A DNA stretch of 30,131 nucleotides from DATAWZ01 sp036266975 (GCA_036266975.1 DATAWZ010000219.1:1-30131), one strand, 5' to 3'; numbered from the stretch's first letter, positions 1-10,276 are shown. Numbers and translations: made by a program. Notes: generated from the letters alone by a model not told the origin.

Positions 1-8
1 CCGCGGCC

Positions 9-32
9 GGCCGGGCCGCATGCGGCCCGGCC
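9..32. other. perfect 24-bp palindrome upstream of greA
   Basis: The two 12-nt halves, GGCCGGGCCGCA and TGCGGCCCGGCC, are exact reverse complements. As RNA this gives a 10-bp G+C stem with a 4-nt loop. It lies before the greA -10 box, so it is most simply the terminator hairpin of a gene left of the window, although there is no T-tract. An operator role is possible. Confidence 0.5.
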
Positions 33-59
33 CTCCATATCCGCCGTTTGAGCCGCCGC

Positions 60-65
60 TATACT
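60..65 (+). promoter_or_regulatory. candidate -10 box of greA (TATACT)
   Basis: TATACT matches TATAAT at five of six positions and stands out in G+C-rich DNA. No good -35 hexamer is seen at the usual distance. The implied transcript starts near 72 and has a leader of about 50 nt before greA. Confidence 0.45.
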
Positions 66-122
66 GCGGCGCCGTTTGCGCCCGTCGAGCAGCGTCGGGC
101 GCTGTCGCGTCGGGAGCCAGAT

Positions 123-602
123 ATGCCGAAGGACGTCATCCTCACACCGGACGGGCTCGAAAAGCTCAAGGAAGAGCTCGAGCACCTGTCCACCGAGAAG
201 CGCCGCGAGATCGCCGAGCGCATCAAGGAGGCGCGCGAGTTCGGCGACATCTCCGAGAACTCCGAATACGACGACGCCAAGAACGAGCAGATGATGCTCG
301 AGAGCCGGATCGCCCAGCTTCAGGAGAAGCTGCGCTCGGCGACGGTGATCGAGCCCACCGAGCTCTCCAACGAGAGCGTGCAGGTCGGGTCGGTCGTGCA
401 CGTCAAGGACGAGAGCACCGGCAAGTCGATGAAGTACACGATCGTCGGCTCCTCGGAGGCCAACCCAGCCGAGCTGCGGCTCTCCAACGAGTCGCCTGTC
501 GGGCGCGCCCTGCTGGGGCGCAAGCGCGGCGAGATCGTCTCGGTGCAGGTCCCTCGGGGACCGGCGCGTCAGCTGAAGATCACCAAGATCAACGTCGCCT
601 GA
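123..602 (+). CDS. greA: transcription elongation factor GreA
   Basis: GreA enters the secondary channel of stalled RNA polymerase and stimulates cleavage of backtracked RNA. The 159-residue product has the family's usual length. The N-terminal coiled coil runs from about residue 8 to 75 and carries the acidic tip in the GDISENSEYDDAKNEQ segment. The C-terminal FKBP-like domain covers about 80-158 and includes SNESPVGRALLGRKRGE. The ATG at 123 is chosen over an upstream in-frame ATG at 48 because it starts at the usual N-terminus (MPKDVILTPDG) and has GGGAG at 112-116 with 6 nt spacing. It is convergent with the next gene, 18 nt away. It sits near lysS, as in several Gram-positive genomes. 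Confidence 0.97.
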   Translation: MPKDVILTPDGLEKLKEELEHLSTEKRREIAERIKEAREFGDISENSEYDDAKNEQMMLESRIAQLQEKLRSATVIEPTELSNESVQVGSVVHVKDESTGKSMKYTIVGSSEANPAELRLSNESPVGRALLGRKRGEIVSVQVPRGPARQLKITKINVA

Positions 603-606
603 GCGA

Positions 607-620
607 GCGGCCGCGGCCGC
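607..620. terminator. bidirectional terminator-like palindrome
   Basis: GCGGCCGCGGCCGC is a perfect 14-bp palindrome filling the 18-bp gap between the convergent stop codons of greA and the DUF4157 gene. There is no T-tract on either side, so termination is inferred from position only. Confidence 0.45.
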
Positions 621-1175
621 CTACGCCGCGGAGCCCTCGGCCAGCTCGCCGGCGTCGCCGCCGCTGGCGATCCGCTGCGCCTGCCGCTCGAAGCGGTCGG
701 ACGGGTCGGAGAGCTTGATCCCGCCCGGGGCCGGCGTGCCGTCGACCGGTCCCTGGCGCTGCTGGACGACGTGGACGAGCTCCTCCTTGAGCAGCCGGTG
801 GCCCCCGGCGCGCTGCAGGGTCGTCCCCTGTCCGAGCACGATGTTCTCGCCCGCGGTGTAGGCGGCCGCCTGGACCGCGGCCGCCGAGTCCGCGGCCTGG
901 TGGTCGTCGTGGATGCGCACGCTGGAGAAGTCGTGACCCAGCTCGCTCTCCATCTTGCTGCGCAGCTCCGGCTCCAGCGGCCGGCCCGGGCGCGAGATGG
1001 TCTCGAGTACCGGCGAGCGCTGGATGCTCGCCTCGCCGACCAGGTCGGCGACGGCCTTGTTGCCGGCCGTTCGCGCGAGCTGCGCGAACGCGCTCTCGCC
1101 GCCGTGGGCTGAGTGCGGCGCCGGCGGAGCCGGCGCCACCGATTCGTCGTGGGTGTGCGCGTTCAGTGGGCTCAT
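621..1175 (-). CDS. orphan eCIS-core (DUF4157) domain protein with degenerate HExxH
   Basis: The 184-residue product has a Pro/Ala/His-rich N-terminus (1-60) followed by a DUF4157/eCIS-core domain (about 62-140). Family hallmarks are readable: PLEPELRSKMESELGHDFSSV, the VRIHDD stretch, AAYTAGENIVLGQG, and the final LLKEELVHVVQQ. Most members read AHELTHVVQQ at that last point, a putative zinc-metallopeptidase HExxH. Here the first His is Glu (EELVH, about 131-135), so normal metal binding is doubtful. DUF4157 proteins are often linked to extracellular contractile injection systems or are large toxins, but no sheath, tube or spike gene is nearby. The ATG at 1175 is preferred; an in-frame GTG at 1211 would add 12 residues. 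Neither has a clear Shine-Dalgarno. It is divergent from lysS. Confidence 0.8.
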   Translation of the reverse strand: MSPLNAHTHDESVAPAPPAPHSAHGGESAFAQLARTAGNKAVADLVGEASIQRSPVLETISRPGRPLEPELRSKMESELGHDFSSVRIHDDHQAADSAAAVQAAAYTAGENIVLGQGTTLQRAGGHRLLKEELVHVVQQRQGPVDGTPAPGGIKLSDPSDRFERQAQRIASGGDAGELAEGSAA

Positions 1176-1221
1176 GCTGCGATTGAACCACCCACCGGCG
1201 GCGGCGTCCACCGCCAGCGAG

Positions 1222-1237
1222 GTGCCCTTTTGGGCAC
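1222..1237. promoter_or_regulatory. perfect inverted repeat in the divergent eCIS-core/lysS spacer
   Basis: GTGCCC-TTTT-GGGCAC has perfect 6-bp arms around a T4 loop. It lies 12 nt before the lysS ATG and within the 74-bp divergent intergenic region. It could be an operator for either gene or a hairpin in a lysS leader. Confidence 0.35.
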
Positions 1238-1249
1238 GTTTGCCGCATC

Positions 1250-2710
1250 ATGGCGGCCATGAACGACGAGCCCCGGCCCGAGAGCGAGCTGCTCGCCGAG
1301 CGCCGCGCCAAGGGCGCGCGGCTGCACGAGGACGGCGTGCGGGTGCCCTACCGCTTCACCGGCGTGGTGCCGATCGAGCAGGTGCGCGCGCAGTTCGCGA
1401 CGCTCGGCGCCGGCAAGGAGACCGAAGAGATCCGCCGCGTGGCCGGGCGTCTGGCCGCGCGCCGCGGTCAGGGGCGGATGGCCTTCCTGGACCTCGTCGA
1501 CCGCTCCGGGCGCCTGCAGCTGCAGGCGCGGGTGGACGAGCTCGGCGAGGAGCGGCTGGCCCAGCTGCTCTCGCTGGACCTGGGCGACGTGATCGGCGTC
1601 GACGGGATCGTCTTTCGCTCGCGGCGCGGCGAGCTGTCGCTGCGCGTCAGCGACTACGAGCTGCTGGCCAAGTCGCTGCGTCCGCCGCCGGACAAGTTCC
1701 ACGGCCTGACCGACACCGAGACGCGCTACCGCCAGCGCGAGCTGGACCTGATCGCCAACGAGGACACGCGGCGGCTGTTCATCGACCGCGCGCGGATCAT
1801 CGCGGCCGTCCGGGGTTATCTCGACGGCGAGGGCTTCGTCGAGCTCGAGACGCCGGTGCTGCAGCCGCTCTACGGCGGCGCGATGGCGCGTCCGTTCACC
1901 ACTCACCACAATGCGCTCGATCGCGACCTGTACCTGCGGATCGCCACCGAGCTGTACCTCAAGCGCGCGATCGTCGGGGGCCTGGAGCGCGTCTACGAGC
2001 TCGGCAAGAACTTCCGCAACGAGGGCCTCTCGCCCAAGCACAACCCCGAGTTCACCGTGGTCGAGTGGTACGAGGCCTACGCCGACTACCAGGACGAGGC
2101 GGCGCGCCTGGAGGCGATCGTCGCCGCGGCGGCCGACGCGGTCGGCTACGAGGGCGAGCTTCGGCTCCGGGCGCCTTTCGCCCGGATGACCTTTCACGAG
2201 GCCATTCGCAAACACGCGGATATCGAGCTAGTTCCCAGCGTCGAAGAACTCGGTCGTCGGATCAAGGCGCGGTACCCCGAGATGCCCACGGAAGGCTTTA
2301 CGTGGTTTCAGCTCGCAGACGACCTGCTGTCCAAGCTGGTCGAGCCGAAGCTTCAACAACCCACGTTCATCTTCGACTATCCCGTCGAGCTCTCCCCGCT
2401 CGCCCGCGAGCACCGCTCGCACGCCGGCCTGGTCGAGCGCTGGGAGTGCTTCGTCGGCGGCTACGAGATCGCCAACGCGTTCAGCGAGCTCGCCGACCCC
2501 GACGAGCAGCGCCGGCGCTTCGAGGCCCAGCGGCGGCTGGCCGTCGCCGGCGAGGAGGAGGCCCAGCCCTACGACGAGAGCTTCGTGCGCGCCCTGGAGC
2601 AGGGGATGCCGCCGACCGGCGGCGTCGGGGTGGGGATCGACCGCCTGGTGATGGTCCTCACCGGCCGGCGCTCGATTCGCGAGGTCCTGCTGTTCCCGGC
2701 CATGCGGTGA
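1250..2710 (+). CDS. lysS: lysyl-tRNA synthetase, class II
   Basis: Charges tRNA-Lys with lysine in the cytosol. The 486-residue protein has the normal class II layout. An OB-fold anticodon-binding domain (about 55-150) is followed by motif 1 (GYLDGEGFVELETPVLQP, about 189-206). Motif 2 is FRNEGLSPKHNPEFT (about 255-269), and motif 3 near the C-terminus is GVGVGIDRLVMVLTG. The sequence PTFIFDYPVELSPLA between motifs 2 and 3 is typical of bacterial LysS. The start is ambiguous: ATG at 1250 and ATG at 1259 are both in frame and neither has a good ribosome-binding site. Codons from about 2180 to 2390 are visibly less G+C-biased than the rest of the gene, although the protein reads through normally. 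Confidence 0.97.
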   Translation: MAAMNDEPRPESELLAERRAKGARLHEDGVRVPYRFTGVVPIEQVRAQFATLGAGKETEEIRRVAGRLAARRGQGRMAFLDLVDRSGRLQLQARVDELGEERLAQLLSLDLGDVIGVDGIVFRSRRGELSLRVSDYELLAKSLRPPPDKFHGLTDTETRYRQRELDLIANEDTRRLFIDRARIIAAVRGYLDGEGFVELETPVLQPLYGGAMARPFTTHHNALDRDLYLRIATELYLKRAIVGGLERVYELGKNFRNEGLSPKHNPEFTVVEWYEAYADYQDEAARLEAIVAAAADAVGYEGELRLRAPFARMTFHEAIRKHADIELVPSVEELGRRIKARYPEMPTEGFTWFQLADDLLSKLVEPKLQQPTFIFDYPVELSPLAREHRSHAGLVERWECFVGGYEIANAFSELADPDEQRRRFEAQRRLAVAGEEEAQPYDESFVRALEQGMPPTGGVGVGIDRLVMVLTGRRSIREVLLFPAMR

Positions 2711-2712
2711 CT

Positions 2713-2772
2713 TCTCGCTGCGGGCGGGCGGAAACGTCCTCGCATCGTGCGGGGAAGCCCGCCAAAGCGAGA
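2713..2772 (+). terminator. 60-nt three-helix hairpin after lysS
   Basis: Three stacked 7-bp helices nest within 60 nt starting 3 nt after the lysS stop. They are TCTCGCT (2713-2719) with AGCGAGA (2766-2772), GGCGGGC (2723-2729) with GCCCGCC (2757-2763), and CCTCGCA (2738-2744) with TGCGGGG (2748-2754, one G-U pair). There is no T-tract. It is probably a factor-assisted terminator or 3' UTR structure. Confidence 0.55.
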
Positions 2773-3000
2773 GTCGCGGGGGAGGCGGTTGGTAGACTGG
2801 ATCTCGGCGCCAGAGCACCCTGGACCCCTTCTCCATCCGTGTCGCGAGAGAGGAGCGGGGGTAGGGGGGACTAGGCGTCCCCGTCTCGCAACCCTCAAGC
2901 CCAGCCGCCGACGACCGACAAGGAAAACCAGAGGACACGTTGCGCTCAGGACGGCCGGCTCACCCAGAGCTGGCCATCTCTCCGCAGGAAGGAAGCCCCC
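2773..3000 (+). promoter_or_regulatory. clpC leader region: weak -10 candidate, 6-bp hairpin, ribosome-binding site
   Basis: TAGACT at 2793-2798 fits TANNNT and is the best -10 candidate, but I see no matching -35. A perfect stem GGGGAC/GTCCCC with loop TAGGC occupies 2866-2882. AGGAAGG at 2986-2992, 8 nt before the ATG, is a strong ribosome-binding site. I could not identify a convincing CtsR, HspR or ClgR operator by eye. Confidence 0.4.
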
Positions 3001-5577
<2,577 letters not shown>

Positions 5578-5593
5578 CCGGTTGAGGTGATGG

Positions 5594-5620
5594 CGCGCGC
5601 GCCCGTGGTGGGTGCGCGCG
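5594..5620 (+). terminator. strong hairpin between clpC and the radical SAM gene
   Basis: An 11-bp stem (5594-5604 with 5610-5620, one G-T pair) closes a GTGGT loop. It begins 17 nt after the clpC stop and has no T-tract. It may end or attenuate clpC transcription before the next gene, which starts 23 nt further on. Confidence 0.5.
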
Positions 5621-5642
5621 GCCGGAATCTCAGGGAAGGAAC

Positions 5643-7301
5643 ATGAGGGTCAAACTCGTTTCGCTGGAGGACGGCACGACGTCGTGTGGATTCCGCAAGC
5701 TCGCCGCGTACGCGCAGCGGGTCGAGCCGCGCACGGAGTCGCTCTACATCACGGCCAAGCGCTACCGCAGCGTCCGCAGCTTCATCACCGGCACCGCCGG
5801 CGACAAGGGTGAGTTCGGGCCGGAGCAGATCGAGGAGATCGCCGAGGGTCTCGGCGGCGCCGACGTCGTGGGCTTCTCCTCGATGACCGGCTACGCCGAG
5901 CTCACCCGTCAGATCATCGCCACGCTCAAGCGCCGCGCCCCGGACACCTACGTCGTCTGGGGCGGGATCCATCCGATCATCCATCCCGAGGACGCGATCC
6001 TCTCGGCGGTCGACGCGATCTGCACCGGCGAGGGCGAGTTCGCCTTCGAGGCGCTCCTCGGCCACCTGCGCGAGGGGCGCGACCCCTCGGCGCTGCTGAA
6101 CTTCTGGTTCCGCCGCCGCGATGGCGAGGAGGTGATCCGCAACCACTTCCTTCCGCTGTTGACCGCGCCCGAGATGGAGGCGCTGCCGTTCCCGCAGTTC
6201 GGCGCCGGCGAGCAGATCTACCGTCCCGGGCGGGGCTTCGAGCCGATGGTGCTCCAGGACTTCCTCGACAACGACGGCGTCGGCTACACCACGCTGTGGT
6301 CGATCGGCTGCCCGTTCCACTGCGCGTTCTGCGGCAACACCAAGTTCATCGCCAACGACCCCAAGTACAAGCGCATCCGCCACCCGAGCCCCCAGTACGT
6401 CGTCGACGAGGTCAAGGGCGTGCGGGCGCGTTTTCCGCACGTCAGCCAGGTGAGCTTCCACGACGACAGCTTCATGGCGATCCCCTACCCGCAGATCGAG
6501 GAGTTCGCCGAGCGCTGGCACGACGAGCTCGGGATCCCGTTCGCGGTCTACGGCGTGATCCCCAACTACGTCAAGCGCGAGAAGTTCGAGATCCTCACCT
6601 GGGCCGGAATGAACCGCGTGCGCATGGGGATCCAGAGCGGAAGCCAGCAGATCCTGGACTTCTACCAGCGCCCGACCCCGCCCGAGAAGATCCTCGCCGC
6701 CGGGGAGGTCATCGCCTCCTTCTCGCCCGACCACCACATCCCGCCGGCCTACGACATCATCATGGACAACCCGGTCGAGACACGGCAGGACGTCCTCGAC
6801 ACGCTCGAGCTGCTGTACGAGATCGCGCGCCCCTACACGCTGTTCATCTACTCGCTCAAGCTGATCCCCAACACCGAGCTCGAGCGCGCCATGCGCGAGC
6901 GGGGGATCGACATCGAGGAGATCTCGGCGAGCTACCTGATGGTGCCGCCGCGCTGGGCCAACCTGATGCTCTACGTGCTCGCCCTCTGGCGCCCGCCGCG
7001 CTGGCTGTTCACGCTGCTGCTGCGCCGGGTCCGCGGGAGCACCGAGCCCCAGCGGCTCTATCCGCGCCTGGGGATGGTCCTGCGGACCCTCTACCTGGCC
7101 AAGCGCGTCGCCTGGCACGTACGCTTCATGGACTTCTCGATCACCCCGGGGCGAACCGGCTACCTGCTCTGGCGCGTCGGCGCGATCGGCCTCTGGCAGC
7201 GGCGGGTGCGGCGCCGGCCACCGCGGCCGGCGCCGCCCGCTCCGCGCGGAGCGCCGGCGGTGGCCGCCGGTTCCGTGGTGGTCGTGCCGCCCGCCGGCTG
7301 A
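5643..7301 (+). CDS. B12-binding-domain radical SAM protein, substrate unknown
   Basis: The 552-residue product begins with a cobalamin-binding-like Rossmann domain (about 1-145; VVGFSSMTGYAEL and VVWGGIHPIIHPED), but no DxHxxG base-off cobalamin motif is apparent. A radical SAM core follows with cluster motif CPFHCAFC (Cys 223, 227, 230). This layout is typical of B12-dependent radical SAM methylases and related enzymes such as BchE or hopanoid-modifying proteins. The C-terminal third has hydrophobic patches (LMLYVLALWRPPRWLFTLLL), suggesting membrane association and perhaps a lipid substrate. It ends in an Arg/Pro/Ala-rich tail. GGGAAGGA sits just before the ATG. It separates clpC from radA, which are adjacent in Bacillus, so it is a lineage-specific insertion in the cluster. 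The substrate cannot be read from the sequence. Confidence 0.85.
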   Translation: MRVKLVSLEDGTTSCGFRKLAAYAQRVEPRTESLYITAKRYRSVRSFITGTAGDKGEFGPEQIEEIAEGLGGADVVGFSSMTGYAELTRQIIATLKRRAPDTYVVWGGIHPIIHPEDAILSAVDAICTGEGEFAFEALLGHLREGRDPSALLNFWFRRRDGEEVIRNHFLPLLTAPEMEALPFPQFGAGEQIYRPGRGFEPMVLQDFLDNDGVGYTTLWSIGCPFHCAFCGNTKFIANDPKYKRIRHPSPQYVVDEVKGVRARFPHVSQVSFHDDSFMAIPYPQIEEFAERWHDELGIPFAVYGVIPNYVKREKFEILTWAGMNRVRMGIQSGSQQILDFYQRPTPPEKILAAGEVIASFSPDHHIPPAYDIIMDNPVETRQDVLDTLELLYEIARPYTLFIYSLKLIPNTELERAMRERGIDIEEISASYLMVPPRWANLMLYVLALWRPPRWLFTLLLRRVRGSTEPQRLYPRLGMVLRTLYLAKRVAWHVRFMDFSITPGRTGYLLWRVGAIGLWQRRVRRRPPRPAPPAPRGAPAVAAGSVVVVPPAG

Positions 7302-7379
7302 CGCGCCGGGGCCGCCGCCCGCGCCAGCGCTGCTCGGGCGTTCGCTCGGGCGCCGACGGATACCGTCGGGGGCGGCGCG

Positions 7380-7385
7380 TAGCCT
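7380..7385 (+). promoter_or_regulatory. -10 box of radA, leaderless type (TAGCCT)
   Basis: TAGCCT fits TANNNT and lies 8 nt before the radA ATG, so transcription would begin at or very near the start codon. No Shine-Dalgarno with normal spacing is present (AGGG is only 3 nt away). Confidence 0.45.
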
Positions 7386-7393
7386 GCAGGGCG

Positions 7394-8941
7394 ATGCCCC
7401 GCCCGACGACGGTCTTCATCTGCTCGCAGTGCGGCGAGGAGAGCGCGCGCTGGTACGGCCAGTGCCCGGGCTGCGGCACGTGGAACACGCTCGACGAGGA
7501 GCGGCTGCGGCCGGGGCTCGGCGGCGGGTCGGCGGGCGGCGCGTCGCTCGGCGGCGGGGGCGGTGCGGGCGGCGGGCGGACGCGGGCGCGGGCGCGGGCC
7601 GCCGAGGTCAAGCCCTTGCGCGAGGTGCGGACGGCCGAGGTCGCGCGCCTGGCCACCGGCATCGTGGAGCTCGATCGGGTCCTCGGCGGTGGCGTGGTTC
7701 CCGGCTCGCTGATCCTGCTCGGCGGCGCCCCGGGGATCGGCAAGTCGACGCTCACCAACATGGTCCTCGGCAACCTCGCCGGCGCCGGGCGGCGCACGCT
7801 GTACTGCAGCGGCGAGGAGTCCGCCGAGCAGATCCGCCTGCGTGCGGCGCGGCTGCCCAGCGCCGCGCTGGAGGTCCCGGTGCTCGCCGAGACCGACCTG
7901 GACGTCGTGCTGGCCACGCTGGAGGCCCAGGCCCCCGAGGTGTGCGTGATCGACTCGGTTCAGACGCTGCACGACGGCGGCCTGGGCGGCGCGCCCGGCT
8001 CGGTCTCCCAGGTGCGCGAGGTCACCAGCCGGCTGATGACGCTGGCCAAGGCGCGCCGGATCGCGATCGTGCTCGTCGGCCACGTCACCAAGGAGGGCGC
8101 GCTCGCCGGCCCGCGCGTGCTCGAGCACCTGGTCGACTGCGTGCTGCAGTTCGAGGGCGAGCGTGAGCGGCCCTACCGGGCGCTGCGGGCGCTGAAGAAC
8201 CGCTTCGGCGCCACCAACGACTCCGCGCTGTTCGAGATGCGGCAGGGCGGCCTGGTCGAGGTGCAGGACGCCTCGGCGCGCTTCGTCAGCGGCGCCGCGC
8301 GGGCGCCCGGCAGCGTCGTGCTCGCGGCGATGGAGGGCTCGCGGCCGCTGCTCGTCGAGGTCCAGGCGCTCGTCTACCCCTCCGAGCTGGTGCCCCCGCG
8401 GCGGGTGGTCAGCGGGCTGGATCGCAACCGTCTGGCCGTCGTGCTCGCCGTGCTCGCCCGCCACGGCGGGGTGAGCGTCGGCGCCGCCGACGTGTTCGTC
8501 AACGTCGTCGGCGGCGTGCGGGTCGACGAGCCCGGCGCGGATCTGGCCATCGCGTTGGCGGTGGCCAGCGCGGTGCGCGGGCAGGCGCTCGCCGGGACGG
8601 CCACGCCGGGGGTTGCGCGGGGCTCGGGGGGCCGGCCGGTCGGCGGTCGGGCGCCGGCGGGGGAGCCGTCCTCGGCGGCGGCTCGGGCGCAGCTGGCCGG
8701 CGCGGACGAGCGGGCGACGGTGCCGCTGGCATGCTTCGGCGAGCTCGGGCTGACCGGCGAGGTGCGTTGGGTCGGGCACCCCGAGCGCCGTCTGGCCGAG
8801 GCGGCGACGCTCGGGCTCGGGCGTACGCTCGCACCGACCGGCGCCGGGGGGCCGGGGGCGGTCGAGGTGGCGAGCCTGCGTGAGGCGCTGACCGCCGCGC
8901 TGCCGGGCCGGGCCGCCCCGGCCGGCCGGCGCGCCGCCTGA
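7394..8941 (+). CDS. radA: DNA repair protein RadA (Sms)
   Basis: A RecA-like ATPase that promotes branch migration in recombinational repair. The 515-residue protein has the N-terminal C4 zinc finger (Cys 10, 13, 24, 27) and a Gly-rich linker (42-70). Walker A is GGAPGIGKST (110-119), the RadA-specific motif is LKNRFGATND (267-276), and a Lon-like C-terminal domain carries VDEPGADLAIALA (377-389). Usual length is about 450-480. The excess comes from the linker and from a 40-residue low-complexity insert (about 400-441, Gly/Ala/Pro/Arg) between two parts of the Lon-like domain, before FGELGLTGEVR. The ATG at 7394 starts exactly at the zinc-finger N-terminus expected for RadA. disA follows, a pairing known from both Bacillus and Mycobacterium. 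Confidence 0.95.
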   Translation: MPRPTTVFICSQCGEESARWYGQCPGCGTWNTLDEERLRPGLGGGSAGGASLGGGGGAGGGRTRARARAAEVKPLREVRTAEVARLATGIVELDRVLGGGVVPGSLILLGGAPGIGKSTLTNMVLGNLAGAGRRTLYCSGEESAEQIRLRAARLPSAALEVPVLAETDLDVVLATLEAQAPEVCVIDSVQTLHDGGLGGAPGSVSQVREVTSRLMTLAKARRIAIVLVGHVTKEGALAGPRVLEHLVDCVLQFEGERERPYRALRALKNRFGATNDSALFEMRQGGLVEVQDASARFVSGAARAPGSVVLAAMEGSRPLLVEVQALVYPSELVPPRRVVSGLDRNRLAVVLAVLARHGGVSVGAADVFVNVVGGVRVDEPGADLAIALAVASAVRGQALAGTATPGVARGSGGRPVGGRAPAGEPSSAAARAQLAGADERATVPLACFGELGLTGEVRWVGHPERRLAEAATLGLGRTLAPTGAGGPGAVEVASLREALTAALPGRAAPAGRRAA

Positions 8942-8961
8942 GCGCCGCCAGCGGCCCTCAG
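8938..8961 (+). terminator. hairpin over the radA stop codon
   Basis: CTGAG (8938-8942) pairs with CTCAG (8957-8961) and GCC (8944-8946) with GGC (8953-8955), separated by one C-C mismatch. The stem contains the radA TGA. No T-tract follows. Confidence 0.3.
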
Positions 8962-9111
8962 CGCGCGTTCGCCCGTGGGGGGGCGGGGCCTGGTTCTGAA
9001 GTTCAACTCGAGGGTTGGCCGGACGTCAAAATGCCTCGTTTGCGGGAAGGTCGGGGGTCGGCGAGCGCCGCCCGGCGCCTCTACCGGAGATAAACAACGG
9101 CTTAATGGCGC

Positions 9112-9117
9112 TAGAAT
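9112..9117 (+). promoter_or_regulatory. -10 box of disA, near-leaderless (TAGAAT)
   Basis: TAGAAT matches TATAAT at five of six positions and lies 9 nt before the ATG at 9127. It therefore abuts the alternative GTG start at 9118, which cannot lie on a transcript from this promoter. No TTGACA-like element is at the standard distance. The rest of the 8962-9111 spacer shows no gene. Confidence 0.5.
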
Positions 9118-9126
9118 GTGAAGGGC

Positions 9127-10239
9127 ATGGCGCCTCGAACGAGTGAAGAGACGGGCGAGTTCGAGGCCCGGCAGGAGCCCCGCTTGGTCAAGGCGCTGGA
9201 GATGGTGGCTCCCGGGACCGCGCTGCGAGAAGGGCTCGACAGCATCGTCGACGCACAGTGCGGCGGGCTGCTCCTGATCGGCGAGCCCGACGAGCTCAGC
9301 TTCCTGTACTCGGGCGGGATCAAGCTCGACCTCGACTACAGCCCGGCGCTGCTCTACCAGCTGGCCAAGATGGACGGCGCGATCGTCCTCGGCGCCAACG
9401 CGACGCGGATCGTGATGGCCAACGTCCAGCTCATGCCCGACCCGACGATCCTCTCCTCGGAGACCGGCACGCGCCACCGCACCGCCGAGCGGGTGTCCAA
9501 GCAGACCGACGCGCTGGTGATCGCCGTCTCCCAACGCCGCCACGTCATCTCCCTCTACGTCGACGGCGTCAAGTACGTGCTCGAGCACATCCCGGTCGTG
9601 CTCGCCAAGGCCAACCAGGCCCTGGCCACGCTCGACAAGTACCGCACCCGCCTGGACCAGGTCTCCACGCGCCTGACCGCGCTGGAGTTCGAGGGCGGCG
9701 CGACGCTGCACGATGTGCTCACCGTCGTCCAGCGCTCGGAGCTGGCGACCCGCATGGCCGTCGAGATCGAGCGGCAGATCGTCGAGCTGGGCAGCGAGGG
9801 CCGGCTGATCGAGATGCAGCTGGAGGAGACGATGGTCGGCACCGCGGCCGAGAAGGCCGCGCTCGTGCGCGACTACATCGCCGAGCCCACCGACGAGGCG
9901 TTCGCGTCCACCCTGGACCAGGTCAGCCGCCTGGCCCACCAGGACCTGCTCGACTTCGGGCGTATGGCCGAGCTGCTCGGCTACGACCGCAAGCTCAACA
10001 CGCTCGACTACCCCGTGGCGCCACGGGGGTACCGCATTCTCGGTCACATCCCGCGACTGCCGAAGCTCGTCGTCGCGCAGATCGTCCGGGAGCTGGCAGG
10101 CCTCGACGAGTTGCTCGCCGCGAGCGACACCGAGCTCGAGGCCATCGACGGCGTCGGCGAGATCCGCGCCAAGGAGATCCGCGAGGGCCTGCGCCGCCAG
10201 CAGGAGATCAACCTCGTGGATCGCTACCTACAGACTTGA
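9127..10239 (+). CDS. disA: diadenylate cyclase and DNA integrity scanning protein DisA
   Basis: Octameric enzyme that makes cyclic di-AMP from two ATP and senses branched DNA. From ATG 9127 the product has 370 residues. The N-terminal DAC domain carries the catalytic DGA (83-85) and the GTRHRTAER signature (about 114-122). A helical linker follows, then a C-terminal helix-hairpin-helix region (ATDTELEAIDGVGEIRAKEIREGL-like segment near the end) for DNA binding. A GTG at 9118 would add three residues, but the -10 box ends directly before it, so ATG 9127 is preferred. It follows radA, which in Bacillus inhibits DisA cyclase activity. No c-di-AMP phosphodiesterase is visible here. Confidence 0.96.
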   Translation: MAPRTSEETGEFEARQEPRLVKALEMVAPGTALREGLDSIVDAQCGGLLLIGEPDELSFLYSGGIKLDLDYSPALLYQLAKMDGAIVLGANATRIVMANVQLMPDPTILSSETGTRHRTAERVSKQTDALVIAVSQRRHVISLYVDGVKYVLEHIPVVLAKANQALATLDKYRTRLDQVSTRLTALEFEGGATLHDVLTVVQRSELATRMAVEIERQIVELGSEGRLIEMQLEETMVGTAAEKAALVRDYIAEPTDEAFASTLDQVSRLAHQDLLDFGRMAELLGYDRKLNTLDYPVAPRGYRILGHIPRLPKLVVAQIVRELAGLDELLAASDTELEAIDGVGEIRAKEIREGLRRQQEINLVDRYLQT

Positions 10240-10276
10240 CGGACAGGGCAGCCCGCGCGGCGGCCCGTGACAACAC

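Noticed and set aside
955..2874. Long + frame of 639 codons over lysS
   Set aside because: It is out of frame with the unmistakable LysS protein and is Arg/Ala/Gly-rich, the usual artefact of high-G+C DNA.
9118..9126. GTG 9118 as the disA start
   Set aside because: It directly abuts the TAGAAT -10 box, so it would lie upstream of the expected transcript start.
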